Assembly: GCA_037042185.1 (NCBI GenBank)
Contig: JAXQJY010000029.1
Coordinates: 1-64,000 of the forward strand
Direction of reading: 5' to 3'
DNA: 64,000 nt
DNA from: Sordariomycetes sp. S80-01Y
Taxonomy: Eukaryota > Ascomycota > Sordariomycetes
Shown: positions 31,017-42,548 of the stretch, piece after piece
Layout of the letters: each line of letters begins with the position of its first letter
How positions within the stretch are numbered: position 1 is the stretch's first letter
Translations under genes and position numbers: made by a program
The notes under the pieces: generated by a model
The model's input: only the letters and a program-made list of their open reading frames with translations
What the model was told of the DNA's origin: nothing
Databases searched by the model: none

Positions 31017-32497
31017 TATCAATATAAAGCCAGCCAGAGTTCTTGCGTGAGACTGTTCCCTCTTAAGAGTGCGTGTTTCACGCTGTGTTTCTGACCAATC
31101 AATGTACAAGTTATAATTTCCATGCAAATTATTCAGAGGAGGTTGCAAAGCCCAGTAACTGCCTTCTGTGGTCGTGACTATGACTCAATAGCTAATCTAA
31201 AGAGGCTCGGCAGGTTGCGGACCTGAGACGAGACACAATTGCACGGCGCAACCCTCTTTTACTCAGATTCCCATATAGTCTGAAGAAGATGGGGCCGCTC
31301 ATTTTACTAAGATACAAGGATTTCTAGGACATGCTTCCCAAACATATCACTCTACCGCGGAGGACACCAGGAATATCCCATGAATATTGTCAATGATCGA
31401 AGTCTCTGCGCAAGAAGAGTACTCGGCCACTTCGGTTATCACGTACGCAAAGGGTTAGGCCCGTTGTTGTGGATCGCCTCTCTCTATAGCAAGGAAACAC
31501 TCCAGGCTTTCAAGACTTTAACCAGGCTTACAAACCTTTAACCAGGCTTACAAGACTTTAACCAGGCTTGCAAGACTTTAACAGGAACCTAGTGAACTAT
31601 ATCGCGCCCGGTATCAGACTCTCCAAGTATGGTTATGTAGGATTTTCCCTCGCGATTCTGCAACTTTGAATCAAGCGATGATCTCTTCAACCCGTGTATC
31701 GGTTCACCGCCCCCAAGTGACCTAGCGCCGCTCCCTCAAGCCTGATGAGTAACCCCCCTAAGAAATTATTTGTAATTTTCCCAAAGATTCCATACCAATT
31801 TGATCCATGGTGGGGTTTCCTGTTGCGCTATTTGCCTGCAAGTGAAAACAGAGAGCCGCACTAGGTGCTTTCGAATTCACAGATACTACTAGTATTAGAT
31901 CTGGACCACTACGAATATCAGGTTTAGAAATCACTTGAAGCCTCTTTCAGTCATAATTTTGAGATTGACTTGCTTTTAACTAATAGAGAATGGTTTCTGC
32001 GATGCTGCAAAATGGTTAGGTTTTGACAACGGGAAAGCACTCACTGCCGTCTTCTGCGGTGTGAATATGTAGACCGGAGCGGTAAATAACCCTATTAGAC
32101 ACTTTGAGAAATCACCACTGAGTGTCTCTAGGTTGAATAGTTTTAGGAGTAAGGAGGGGTTTCTAGTATGGTTGGGAGGTTTAAGTCAAAGGTCTAGGGT
32201 AAACGTTGTGACACTTCAAATCACTATTAGCGGGCAGCCGTGATCTCTGAGCGGGTTAAATAACACTTGAGAATTATTCACGGAGAAGTGATAGATACAT
32301 GTCTCTAGGGCTTGGATGATTATGAACTAAGTTCGTGGCAGCTTGAATGTAGCTGCAGTCATAGCCTCTTCGGGGTCTGCCGATGTCGGTTAACCGGGAC
32401 AATGACGGCTAAATGACGGCCAGGGATACAATTCAGGCTGACTCCGTCTCAGGTAACGCGATTCACACTCAAACACTTCAACCCGTCCCCTCCCGCC
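31017..32497. other. spacer with short tandem repeat
   Basis: No gene seen in about 1.5 kb. A 20-bp tandem repeat is listed separately. Confidence 0.5.
31511..31585. repeat. 20-bp minisatellite, about 3.75 copies
   Basis: Units starting CAAGACTTTAACCAGGCTTA at 31511, 31531, 31551 and 31571 (last one partial), with one to three differences each. A CCAGGCTT just before suggests one more partial copy. Confidence 0.85.
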
Positions 32498-34301
32498 ATG
32501 GCCTCTGCCACCGATCCCCGAACGATCACCGATGGCCAGTCATTAGTAACTAGCCCAGGCCGAGATCAGCGGGCTCGGAGAGACACCTCGACTGCTTTGA
32601 AGATTATTCAATACAACCCAAAGACAAAGGACAAGTGCGCAGGTCGCGAAATTGACCATGATGGAGACGAGCACCCGCCAGCACACGTACGCCAGAGACC
32701 TGCGGCCCGTCCAGGACCAATTTCGCTTAGCCGCCCTCTAAATTCGCGTACTTGGGATCCTTTCGGCTCCTTGGCCGTTCTTTACGTGTCTCGGGAAGAG
32801 CGCCTCATGCTAAATTATGGTAAGCTTGGTAGATTGTAATAAAGGTGGCCCGAACCATTGAGGGCAACCGCCTGCCCAAACCTAACCTCTTCTGCCTGAT
32901 GGACTGTCAGGCTAATATTAGTCATGTGCTGTGTAGCGTATACCAGGTTATGGCCGGTCTGGGGCAAAGAACATGGACAAGCGTGGATGTCAGGGGCAAC
33001 AGAATCCGGGGCCGTATTCCACGCTCAAATATTGGCGGCGGCGTCACATTACCTGATCAATCGCCGGGAGGATGATTCGGCAATGTCAAAAGCTCTCAAA
33101 TCTCTTCGGCTTCGGAGCAAATCGTTGACTATAGAAGGTCTTCGGCGGGAAGTCGACCGTTATCATTCATCGCCCCAGACGGTCCCGATGGCGAGACTAC
33201 TGATGCCCGTTGTCGCCCTGGCTATCAACGATGACATCGATGTCTCTGGTGAAGAAAAGCCTATGCCCATGTCGTCAATTTCGTTGCTCAGAGACATGCA
33301 CGTCTACAGCCGTATGAGGTTTGGGGAAGAGCATATTGACGTCCTCTTTCGTCTCATTGGAGAAAATGGCGGGCTCGAAAACACCGACAAGGGTGCCCTC
33401 GGCACCATTGCACCATTGTGAGTTTGCGATGCGATTTCTGAGTACCTCATCATGTCGTTTGAGACTGATGGTGTCCATCCGTAGGCTCGATTTGGCTCAT
33501 GCCGCCCGAAAGCAGTGTTTGCCTTCCCTCCCGTGCCAGTGGGAGTTGAAACCCCTACAGACTCCTGAAATATGGCAGGCGGATTCGAGGGCTAGGGAGC
33601 TATTCCAAGTTTCCGGCTCCTACTTCCAAACTGTTGCCGATGAGATGCCTACCCTCCCTGGTGTAGCTTTATTCCCCATCTTAAAGAGTTTAGCTGAAGC
33701 TTGTGTCGTTCTTGACCATGTCCAGCGCTCAGGCATGAAAGTCCTTATAGAGCCCTTGATATGGCTCGACAACTCTAACTGGGCATGTCATGCTTTGTTG
33801 TCAACGTTTCCGATACAGATCCCGAGGAACGTCGAACTTGGACATGCTCATGTCGGAGAGAGTCTGCAGCTTTGGGCTATGGTATTCGAACTCTGTCGCA
33901 TGGCTGGGATCATGTACATCAATATGGCTATTTTCCCACAACGGCACAAGCAGATATACAACAGATACCAACAATCTGCTGCCTTGTACGAGATGCTCGA
34001 GGCAATTCACCAGGAAGCATCACCCCGTTGTTGGATTGAAGTATGTGGCGTCATTCGCTGGGCAGCTATTATCGGAGCTATCTTCCTAGGTCCGATGTTG
34101 GACAGAGACAAGTTCGTACTCTTCATTGCTAATTTCTGCATCTCGAGTTCACCTCCAGGGTTGGAATGGGAAAATGTCGAAGCTGACCTTGACCGCTTCC
34201 TCTGGTTACGCCACATCTTCCATGAGCCCGGTCGCGTCATTTGGCAGCAAGCGCAAGCTTTGAAGGAAACGCAGCTGGGCTCTAGCAGTTGCGCCAACTG
34301 A
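32498..34301 (+). CDS. fungal transcription-factor-like protein without zinc cluster
   Basis: 539 residues, three exons (32498-32819, 32937-33417, 33485-34301; introns 117 and 67 bases, GTAAGC...TAG and GTGAGT...TAG). The layout is that of the fungus-specific transcription-factor group whose members often lack a Zn2Cys6 domain: a short N-terminal NPKTKDKCAGRE segment, then a DPFGSLAV stretch, then the helical repeat region starting NYAYTRLWPVWG (created by splicing) with ESGAVFHAQILAAASHYL. The C-terminal half is helical, with WAMVFELCRMAG and WLDNSNW segments. DNA binding is not shown by any motif. It may regulate the neighbouring phenolic acid decarboxylase, 426 bases downstream on the same strand, but that is only proximity. 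Confidence 0.75.
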
Positions 34302-34727
34302 TGGAAACTGGTTTTGGAACATGTTACGGATACGACCCAAGATATTATGCGATTAGATTTGCATGTTGAGCCCTTGGGCAGAAACTCTAAATTTTGCGCT
34401 GGTCATCTGTCTCGGCTCGACTGTCTTGGTGATCTCTTTTATGGTTGGTGGAGAGTCAATTGATCTCACATCGGTAGGTCGGGGAGATCGGCCCACAGTT
34501 CAAGCCGCCAAACCCCCGAGTCTTCCGGGCTCAGCGCTTCTTCATGAGCACAGTAGACTTCGGACTACTGGAGCAAAGACACCGTTTTTGGATCGATGGT
34601 ACGGTATATACGTCATTGATAAAAAGACATAAAAAGCCGCGACCCGACGCGTCGTTTCCCACACCACGAATGAGCTCCAGTGATTATTGTTCGTCAATCA
34701 CGAGCCATCCACCTCTCCGAAAGCAAC
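34302..34727. other. promoter region of PAD gene
   Basis: A 426-base spacer with a TATA-like GTATATACG near 34603. Nothing else seen. Confidence 0.35.
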
Positions 34728-35258
34728 ATGCCTCTCCCACAGTACCTCACGAATACTACGCTGGACCCTTCTTTCGATCAGGACATTCGGGACAAGCACC
34801 TCATCTACGATTATGACGCCCAAGGTGAAGACGGCAAGTCTGAGAAGTGGCGTTATGAGATGTGGTTCTTTTCCGAAAAGCGTATCGTCTATGCCATCCA
34901 CGGAGGGCCGATGGCCGGCCGCATCAACTACCAAACCGCTACATATCAGTGCATCCGGCCCGGTGAGTTGTGGCAGTGTAACTGGCTGGAAGAGACGGGG
35001 ACGATATGCTCGTTGGTCTACGACATACCTCGTCAAAAGATCACCACTTTGCTTGGATTCTCCCAAGGTCATTGGGAACACGCAAAAGAGGCACATGGCG
35101 ACAAAAGGAATCCTGCAGATTTTAAGCGTTGGAGAAGTCTGGCCAAAATAGGGTCACAGGTGGATAGGTTCATGCTATCCGAGCAAGCCAACATCCTAGA
35201 GACCTTCAGGGGTCCCGGGAAGCTCCAACCTATTGAGCCAGATGCGGAGACATTCTGA
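34728..35258 (+). CDS. phenolic acid decarboxylase (PAD, bacterial type)
   Basis: 176 residues, no intron. It decarboxylates hydroxycinnamic acids such as p-coumarate and ferulate to vinylphenols, without cofactor. The lipocalin-like barrel is recognisable along the whole length: HLIYDYD (tyrosines 27 and 29), WRYEMWFF, IVYAIHGGPMAGRINY (arginine 65) and WLEETGT (glutamate 88). These match the Tyr-Tyr-Arg-Glu catalytic set of Bacillus PAD. Length is as in the family (160-180). It lies between a TF-like gene and a convergent Zn2Cys6 regulator, a plausible regulatory arrangement for detoxifying plant phenolics. A frame upstream starts with GTG; the ATG at 34728 (CAACATGC) is preferred. Confidence 0.93.
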   Translation: MPLPQYLTNTTLDPSFDQDIRDKHLIYDYDAQGEDGKSEKWRYEMWFFSEKRIVYAIHGGPMAGRINYQTATYQCIRPGELWQCNWLEETGTICSLVYDIPRQKITTLLGFSQGHWEHAKEAHGDKRNPADFKRWRSLAKIGSQVDRFMLSEQANILETFRGPGKLQPIEPDAETF

Positions 35259-35399
35259 TATTTCCACGTGAAAGCGGAGAAAGGAAGCCATTGCGAGGAA
35301 CCAGCGCTGAACCAGTAGAGAAATCCCTCGTGGGAATTGATCAAATAACAATTCAATACGAGCAAGCTCTGGGCTTATGCCCCGATTTTCCATGCTCGG

Positions 35400-37585
35400 C
35401 TAGATCTCGTTGAGAACGCTGTTGTACCAAGCAGTCAGGCCTTCATCTATGTCGGTAAAATTTTCGTTGAAAAGGCCAATGACATCTTCTCTGTAACCCT
35501 CCACACCGGCGGGCTCAGAAGAAAACCATTGCTCCTGGGGAATATCCATGTTGGCTGTTTCCAGCGAGTTGAACGAACCGGGTAGATTTGTAGTCATGGA
35601 AATGCCAGTCGGACTCGGGCGTTTTGTAGACTCAGCCCCATAGATGTTTGTTCGCACAGCGCTGAGAAGGGATTTGTACTTTTGCAGGCTCGGGTCGCCC
35701 ATTTTGTGTATGCAGTGGTCAAGGTACTCCAAACACAGAGCGGTGTCGTTGATGTGGGAATAGACAACAGCGTCGTCCGAAATTGCATTCTTCTGCGCCT
35801 CTTGTACCGTGTACCTGTAGATGTACATCATATTAACAAATGACATGGGTTGTTGCAGGCCGCAAGGGTCATACCAATCACAATACGCCGCCGCGAGACC
35901 GACCATCAGTATGGAGTGGAGTGTGCGGAAGGTCGGCACGATCGAATAAATCCCGAACTGGGTTTTTATATTCGACCACTGACGGACTGCACTAGATGCT
36001 GCTTTCGAGCATGAAGCCACCATCTGGTGAGATGGTATCATGAATGTAGGCGAGGGCCGATGGATCAAGACGAGAAGAACGCAGTACTCAATCTTGATCT
36101 CGTAATATTCCCTAGTGTGTTTGATATCCAGAAGTTCAAGCTCTCTTTTCCATTGTTCTAGATCCTTGCAGATCTCTTCGACTTGGGAGCATATTGACTG
36201 GAAAGACGTGAACAAAGTTTTGCTGTCGGGACCCCGGGCAATGTATACTGACTCCAGAACACGGCCCCCGATTTGTCGAAGGCGTATCATGGCATTGAAA
36301 ATCGCCACTCCATATCGATGAAAAAGCGGTGCGGCAAGGGCCTCTGGACGTTCTAAAACGTCTACACCTGCAGAAGACGGTTTGAGAGTATGTATGGCAT
36401 GGTCGCGGATGGACAATACACGGCCAGTCACGACAGCGACCTGCCTTTCTAGAGCGTATACGCACCACCAAGAGCGATTCCGAAATTCGATTTCCTCAGC
36501 ACTGAAGCCCCAGCTATCGCTGTGACGATGGAGCCCGAGCTCAATGGCGACGGACATGGCGTACCGGACCAGGTGCCAGAGATCATTGTGGAGATGCTTG
36601 TAAGGGGAGCTGAGCATCCAAATCGTAATGAAAATGATGCAATGCAAAGACTGAAGATTTCTTGAGTAGTTGTGAAAGTTGCTGAAAAAGTGCAAGGACG
36701 TTCGAAAGTAAGCCGAAGGATCGTTTAGATCCATCATACCCAGGGTTTCATTGCAGTCGACGAGGGCTTTCGAGGAGAGAGCTAGGACAATGAAGACAAC
36801 AAACTTTTCGTAATCGTTGCAGCCTTGTGGATTCTCGTATAATCTTCTTATGGTTCTCCTTAGATGAGGAAGGGGGAGAACAGGCCACCAAGTATGCACG
36901 CGGGCGATATAGTTGTGGAAGAGTATCCTGGTGGTCTGACGCGGAGGGAGAGCCGCTGTTCTCTCGGTGAGCTCTGGCCACGGCAAATTGTCCTTCCCTC
37001 TCCCGGCATCATGGTTAGGTGCCAGATTAAGCATTTTGAAAAATATTCGTGCGAACGTCGACCCTGCTGCACTCCCAACTATCCGTGGTCAGCCCCAAGT
37101 TACAGCAACATTTCTGGAAACAGTTCTTTAATATAAGCACAGCCAAAGCTCTTTCACTCACTGTACTGGCTGTCTGCGCCATCCTGAACACCTCCTATAG
37201 CAAGGGTGCCTACTTCTTCGGCCTCTTTGCGAATTGCTTCGGCCCAGGCCCTCCCCCCTTGCTCTTCCTGTGAAGAGGACTGATGGTCGTTTCTCTTCTT
37301 CGCTTCCTCCAGCTGGTACTCTAAATTTCTGATCTTTCCCTGCAGAGTCGCCACCACGCTATAGGGATAAGCTACGCAGTCGGCAATGTTACAGGGCTCA
37401 TTCTGGCGTCTACATGACGAGCATGTCGGCACCTGTAAATCACACTAAAGGGCATATTTAACGAATTGTACCTTGAACTGCCTTTACTAGCTTTGGACTA
37501 TGCGTCGCACCTTGACTTTGCGCGAATTGCATCGACTGCAGGCCTTGGACATAGATGGCTGTAGATGTGCCCCCTCGGCGTTCAT
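35400..37585 (-). CDS. Zn2Cys6 transcription factor
   Basis: 674 residues, three exons (37585-37511, 37444-37162, 37066-35400). Splicing of intron 1 (37445-37510) completes a binuclear zinc cluster with cysteines at 16, 19, 26, 33, 36 and 43 (spacing 2-6-6-2-6). A coiled-coil dimerisation segment follows (about 55-75, VATLQGKIRNLEYQLEEAKK). Intron 2 (37067-37161) joins SQY to TGSTFARIFFKML, the usual lead into the Fungal_trans middle-homology region, seen as HNYIARVHTWWPVLPLPHL and later WHLVRYAMSVAIELGLHR and RSWWCVYALERQ. It is nuclear and binds CGG-type sites as a dimer. The gene is convergent with PAD (142 bases between stops) and head-to-head with the aminotransferase gene (548 bases), so it is a candidate local regulator. 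Confidence 0.92.
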
Positions 37586-38133
37586 GCTCGTGGAGATGGC
37601 CGATGTGGGACTTATTGTAGTCAGAGCGTCCAACGCCTCGGACAGGTCCGTAAGGAAGAGCTAGTGAGGGCGAAACGCGTTGGGCGGCAGAAGTGAATAT
37701 AGATGCAAGTTGGAAACTGGCTCCATTTGAAGCGCGTACGCATCACCCGAGTTGTCCTGATGTAGTGAGTTCTTCCGTACCGCTGTGGAGTCTCTTCACG
37801 TGAGCATTTCAGCAAACTGGGCCGAAATTCCCTACTGATAGGATCACCGAGTCATGTAGCCGTGCCCCACTGTTTTCAAGCCGTGCTCGGTCACCACCGA
37901 GATAGGCCAGGTTGCCAGGGACTGGAACTCGGTCAAGGCCGAAGTGCAGACATTCGGCAGATCATCTGTCCCTGCTTAAATTCGGACACCAGTTCCTTCA
38001 GGCACCAACTCAATGATAGCGGCGGTGAAGCGATTGTGCCGTTCCTCCAGTAATCTTCATTTACGCGGCCTTGAGACAGATCATCTAAACTCACGTTTAC
38101 AACGAAGCGACTCTAAGTGTGCTCTTCATCACC
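37586..38133. other. divergent promoter: Zn2Cys6 TF / aminotransferase
   Basis: A 548-base spacer between divergent starts. No other gene seen. The two genes may be co-controlled. Confidence 0.4.
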
Positions 38134-39285
38134 ATGGCAGCATCCGAGAAGAACGGAACTTCGACCATAAGTCATACGGCAGTCCCAAACGCCAAGAATG
38201 CGAACATCAAGGCGAGTCGTAACGGGGCCCTCTGTTCTATAGCAAAGCGCTGACAACTTCCACAGATTGGCATGCGTGATGGTGTGAGCAGCAAGTTCAT
38301 GCTCCTGCCTCGCGATCAAGCTGTGGTCTCTGTCTTTGATTCCAATTTCTTGGTTGGGGATGGCATATGGGTAAGCGTCGCGAGATATACCTTGCTAAGG
38401 TTCGTAGAACCTCAGAAACAGTGGCTAACACTGTCTTAGGAGGGAATCCGTGCCGTCCGGGGCCGTGTGCAATTCGCGAAAGACCATTTGGACCGTCTTT
38501 TCCAATCTGCAAAGGCTATGTACATGGACTTGGGCTTGTCTAAGGAAGAGCTCCTCGAGTACCTTCATCAGACGCTCGACGCCAACAGCATGGGCGACGA
38601 AGCTCATGTGCATATGCGACTTGTCGTCAGTCGAGGCATGAAGGCAACCCCTTATCAAAACCCCCATGTCAACATTGGGTTACCTCTCATTGTCATCATC
38701 CCCGAAATCAAAGCCGTTGATCCGTCCGCGAAAACCAAGGGGCTCAGGCTCGCGACAACATGGGTACGTCGCGGACCACCTGACGTGAAGGATGAGCAGT
38801 GGAATCACATCTCCAAAGCTACGGATGTTCAAGCATGCATCAGCGCCAATGTCATGGGCGTCGACGAGGCACTCATGTTAGACCTGCGAGGCTTTGTGAA
38901 AACTTGCAACTCAGTCAATTTCTTCATTGTACGGGGTAATGAGGTCTGGGCACCCACAAAGGACAATCAAATGCAGGGAATCACGCGGCAAAAGACTATT
39001 GATGTGTGTCGGGCCAAGGGTGTCGTTGTGCGAGAGCTCGATTTTACTTTAACGGAGGTTTGGGGTGCTGATGAGGCATTCTGCACGGGAACATTTCCGT
39101 CACAGGTCCATGTAACTGAAATTGACGGACGTCGGATCGGCGACGGTCAGAGAGGTCGCCTAACCGAGAAGATCGAACAGTGGTATCAAGAGATGGTGGT
39201 TGACGACGTTTGTCGTTCGAGGGAGACCATCGCGCATGAAGTAAGAACTCCGCGGGACATCGGGTTTTTAGAAAGCTTGCTCTGA
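38134..39285 (+). CDS. class IV (PLP) aminotransferase
   Basis: 342 residues, three exons (38134-38211, 38266-38370, 38440-39285). Fold-type IV PLP enzyme, the superfamily of branched-chain, D-amino-acid and (R)-amine transaminases and ADC lyases. Visible signatures are SVFDSNFLVGDGIWEGIRAV at the start of the domain, HISKATD with the probable Schiff-base lysine (187), DEALMLDLRGFVKTCNSVNFF in place of the usual ET-S-NiF segment, and MQGITRQKTID. Exon 1 is joined by an intron best read as GC-AG (38212-38265, AAG|GCGAGT...CTGAC...CAG); no GT donor keeps the frame. Substrate is not predictable; it could act on an amino donor in a small catabolic or biosynthetic pathway with the adjacent permease. 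Confidence 0.87.
38212..38265 (+). other. GC-AG intron in aminotransferase gene
   Basis: 54 bases starting GCGAGT and ending CACAG with a GCTGAC branch site. The nearby GT dinucleotides would all put exon 2 out of frame. Less sure than the FET3 case because exon 1 is not conserved enough to prove. Confidence 0.55.
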
Positions 39286-39917
39286 TCTAATTTGATGACG
39301 AATTTTCTTCATTGGTAGCACTGCAGCTCAACTTATCCATGCAATAGAAGAGCCTGTTAGACTTGATTGACCTATTAACCAAGCCCATTGAGAAATCATC
39401 GTAGGATACTCGGCCGCGTTACAACTCGGAGCAAGTCTTTAGGCCAAGGCCCCGGATTTCACGGCGGACAAGATAGATAGAAGGGACCTCCCGTCTTCAG
39501 TCCATCGTGCGAGCAAAAAGGAATGCAATGTATCCGACTCCAATTTGGTTGCGGCCTTGTGGGGCCTTGGAAGGGTTAGGCCAGACCCGGGTTACTGGGG
39601 CAAGTTCTGTCATCGGCACAGTTCGTATCTGTCCGAGACAATCTCGGGCGCCACCGAGACTCCACCCACCTCTTGTGACCCTAGGCCGGCGGACTTCATT
39701 TAGCATTGCCAAGTAACGTGGAGGGTATCGAATGAACATCGATACCCGAGATATGGCGTGATAAGACGCTTGTATTTGGTCAGATCCTGTTGTACTTAAT
39801 GCTACTCATGTCGCGAACTCAGCAACATGAACGACGCCATCCGCTCCTAAACAACCTTCGCAGCATTCGCCACGACCGTGCATCAGAGCGCTCGCAACCT
39901 TTAATCGCCCAACCAGA
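39286..39917. other. spacer
   Basis: Aminotransferase 3' region and permease promoter. No gene seen. Confidence 0.4.
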
Positions 39918-41622
39918 ATGCCCGAAATCAAAGCTGGGTCTGTTAGCAGCCAGAATGGTCAAGAAGCGAACAATCTGCATCTAACTGAGGCGAAAGGCCG
40001 ACGTCTACTGCTGAAGACGGACTTGGTCGTCATGCCGCTGATTATCCTGGCCATGACCTTAGCTTTTCTTGACAAGGTAGGAGCCTCCGTCAAATTGATT
40101 CACGAGCTCGCTCCAAGCAACATGTCTAACCCTACGATCTTAACAGAATGCACTGGGATACGCCGCCATCTTCGGCCTGAAAGAGGACACGAACCTGAAA
40201 GGCCAAGAGTACAGCTGGCTAGGTGGTATCTTCTACTTCGGATACCTGGCGATGGAGTTTCCGAATCTTTGGCTAATGACGAAAGTCCCCATCGGCAAAT
40301 ATGTTGGCGTATGCCTACTTCTTTGGGGTGTTGCGAGCTGTCTGATGGCTGTATGTGATAGCTTCGCCAGTCTGGCTGTTGTTCGCTTCCTGCTTGGGGT
40401 TTTTGAGGCTGCCATGCTTCCTTGCATGATGATCATCAACTCTATGTGGTACCGACGTGAGGAGCAGCCGCTGCGTACCGCGTTTTGGTACAACACGTTT
40501 GCCGGTGTATTTGGGGGCATCCTCTCTTACGCGATTGGCCAGATCGATAGCGAGTTATCGACCTGGAAGGTTCGTAGGAAAGAACCAATTGTCTGAGCCT
40601 GACTAATTCTGTCTGGGCGTTTAGTTTATTTTCATCATCTACGGAGCTGTCACCGTGCTGACAGGAATCCTTCTCTTCTTTGCCCTCCCTGACTCACCTT
40701 CCAAGGCTTGGTTCTTTAATGAAGAGGAAAGACAGTTGATACTTCTGCGCCTGGCTTCAAATCAGACTGGCATAGAGTCACATCGGGTAATGATCCCCTT
40801 GCTGTTATTACGCTACACTCGACTCTGACGGAATACTTCCTAGAAATTCGCCACGCGGCAGATAATCGAGACGATCTATGATCCAAAGTGCTACTGCGTC
40901 TGGTTCTGTGTTCTCGGCTATGCCGTCGCGAATGCAGGAATCACCAATTTCAATCCTCTAATAATTTCAGGTTATGGCTTCAGCCAGACCAAAACGGTCC
41001 TGATGGCGACGCCCCAAGCTGCTGTGGCTATGGTCGGTGGAGCGATCATGACAGCAATCTCTTTCTTCGTGCCTAACGTTCGATGTCTACTGTCGGTCGT
41101 CTCGTGCCTTATGGGGCTGGCTGGAGCTGTTATGGTTCATGTCCTCGACATCGAAGCCAGCAGAGATGCTTCATTGGCTGGAGTCTACCTCATGGGGTTT
41201 TACAACGTTCCCTGGGTTTTTATGCTCAGTCTTCAGTCCTCAAACGCCGCGGGTGCCACTAAAAAGAGCTTCATGGCCATATCCATAGCATGTATCTACG
41301 GTAGGTACCGTATGAGTCCGTTCCTAGATTTATGACGAAGCTGACCATGAGCTTTCGCATAATAGCCGTCGGTAACATCATCGGACCTCAGCTCTTTCTC
41401 TCAAGTCAAGCGCCAACGTATCCTCTGGGAATCGGTGCCATGATATTTTCATTCACGTTGATGGGGGCTAGCACTATTATCTACTTCTTGCTGGCAATCC
41501 TCGAGAACAAGCAACGCGATTCTCTGTACGGAAAACCAGAAGATAGCGTGCAGTCTGGCTTGGAAGCCGAAAGAGACGACAAGACTGACAAGGAGAATAA
41601 CGCTTTTAGATATACTTATTAG
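39918..41622 (+). CDS. ACS-family MFS permease (allantoate/Dal5-like)
   Basis: 485 residues, five exons (39918-40076, 40147-40569, 40625-40786, 40844-41300, 41366-41622); all four introns are GT-AG and 55-70 bases. Anion:cation symporter family of fungal plasma-membrane carriers for allantoate, nicotinate, pantothenate and similar organic anions. Family marks are VVMPLIILAMTLAFLDK in helix 1, RFLLGVFEAAMLPCM, MWYRREEQPLRTAFWY, NFNPLIISGYGF and AVGNIIGPQLF, the last created by the final splice. About 12 helices. The protein starts one residue set upstream of a typical hydrophilic head (53 residues in exon 1). Its place after the aminotransferase suggests uptake of a carboxylate used in the same pathway (inference). 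Confidence 0.92.
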
Positions 41623-42548
41623 CTCACTAGAAGCGTCTAGAAACGTCCATAGAATGGCAGAGGGTTGCCTACAAATGATCATGGGCTAGAAATGCGTTAT
41701 TGCTTCTATAGTCCGAGTTTAGCACCTGTGGGGGTTATCATGAACCTATATATTCTATGGTTTATGAAGTTCCCTATTGTAGATATAATAAATAATTAGA
41801 GGGAATTTTTTTAATGATTCGTCGTGTAGAACACGTACTTAAATAACTATATTAACGTAGAATATACGATAGTGTTAAGTTTTATCTATCCTCATTCTAC
41901 CTAGGTAATATAAACTAAATAGAACAGAATATATAATACCAATTATCTAGCTATATAAATATATGGTCGTTAATATTATTCCTATACTTGTATAAGCGTA
42001 TATTTGATCAGTAATTAATTAATATCAGAGAAAGGGATATATTTATAGTTGATCCCTATGACATGCCAGGTCTCCTATGGCTAAATATCAAACTCTAGGT
42101 TTAATAATTTAGTTATTGATCGTTACGGTATAATAATATCTGATCTACTCTTCCGAGATATATTTAAGATATCTCTAAACTTGATCAACTGGTTGATACA
42201 CCCAGCCAGAAGTGCGTTTTAGATCTACGCTTCGGGGGGACTTACACTATTAAGTGAGATAGTTAACGTATCTTTAACTCAGATATGATTTACGAACGGA
42301 GGGGCGATAATGCAGATGCAGGGACACTGCATCATGTTGATCATAACTCATCATCGCATAGGAAATACCCTTAATGAAACCCCAACAGTCGGATCCTTCA
42401 ATAGTGATGGATCAAGTCTTGGTAACAAATCTTTCTGGAGATTTATAACGGATAAACTACATTTGGTCCTGGACTGAGTAACAGCCACATCTTAACCTTG
42501 GGTTTCTATTGGTTTCTTTGTCGCCCATTGTTTTGCTTTTGAACATTT
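41623..42548. other. AT-rich block
   Basis: About 900 bases, clearly AT-rich from 41700 to 42300 (many TATA/TTAAT strings), without coding potential, set between GC-balanced genes. It looks like a decayed or RIP-altered segment; no element can be named. Confidence 0.6.
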
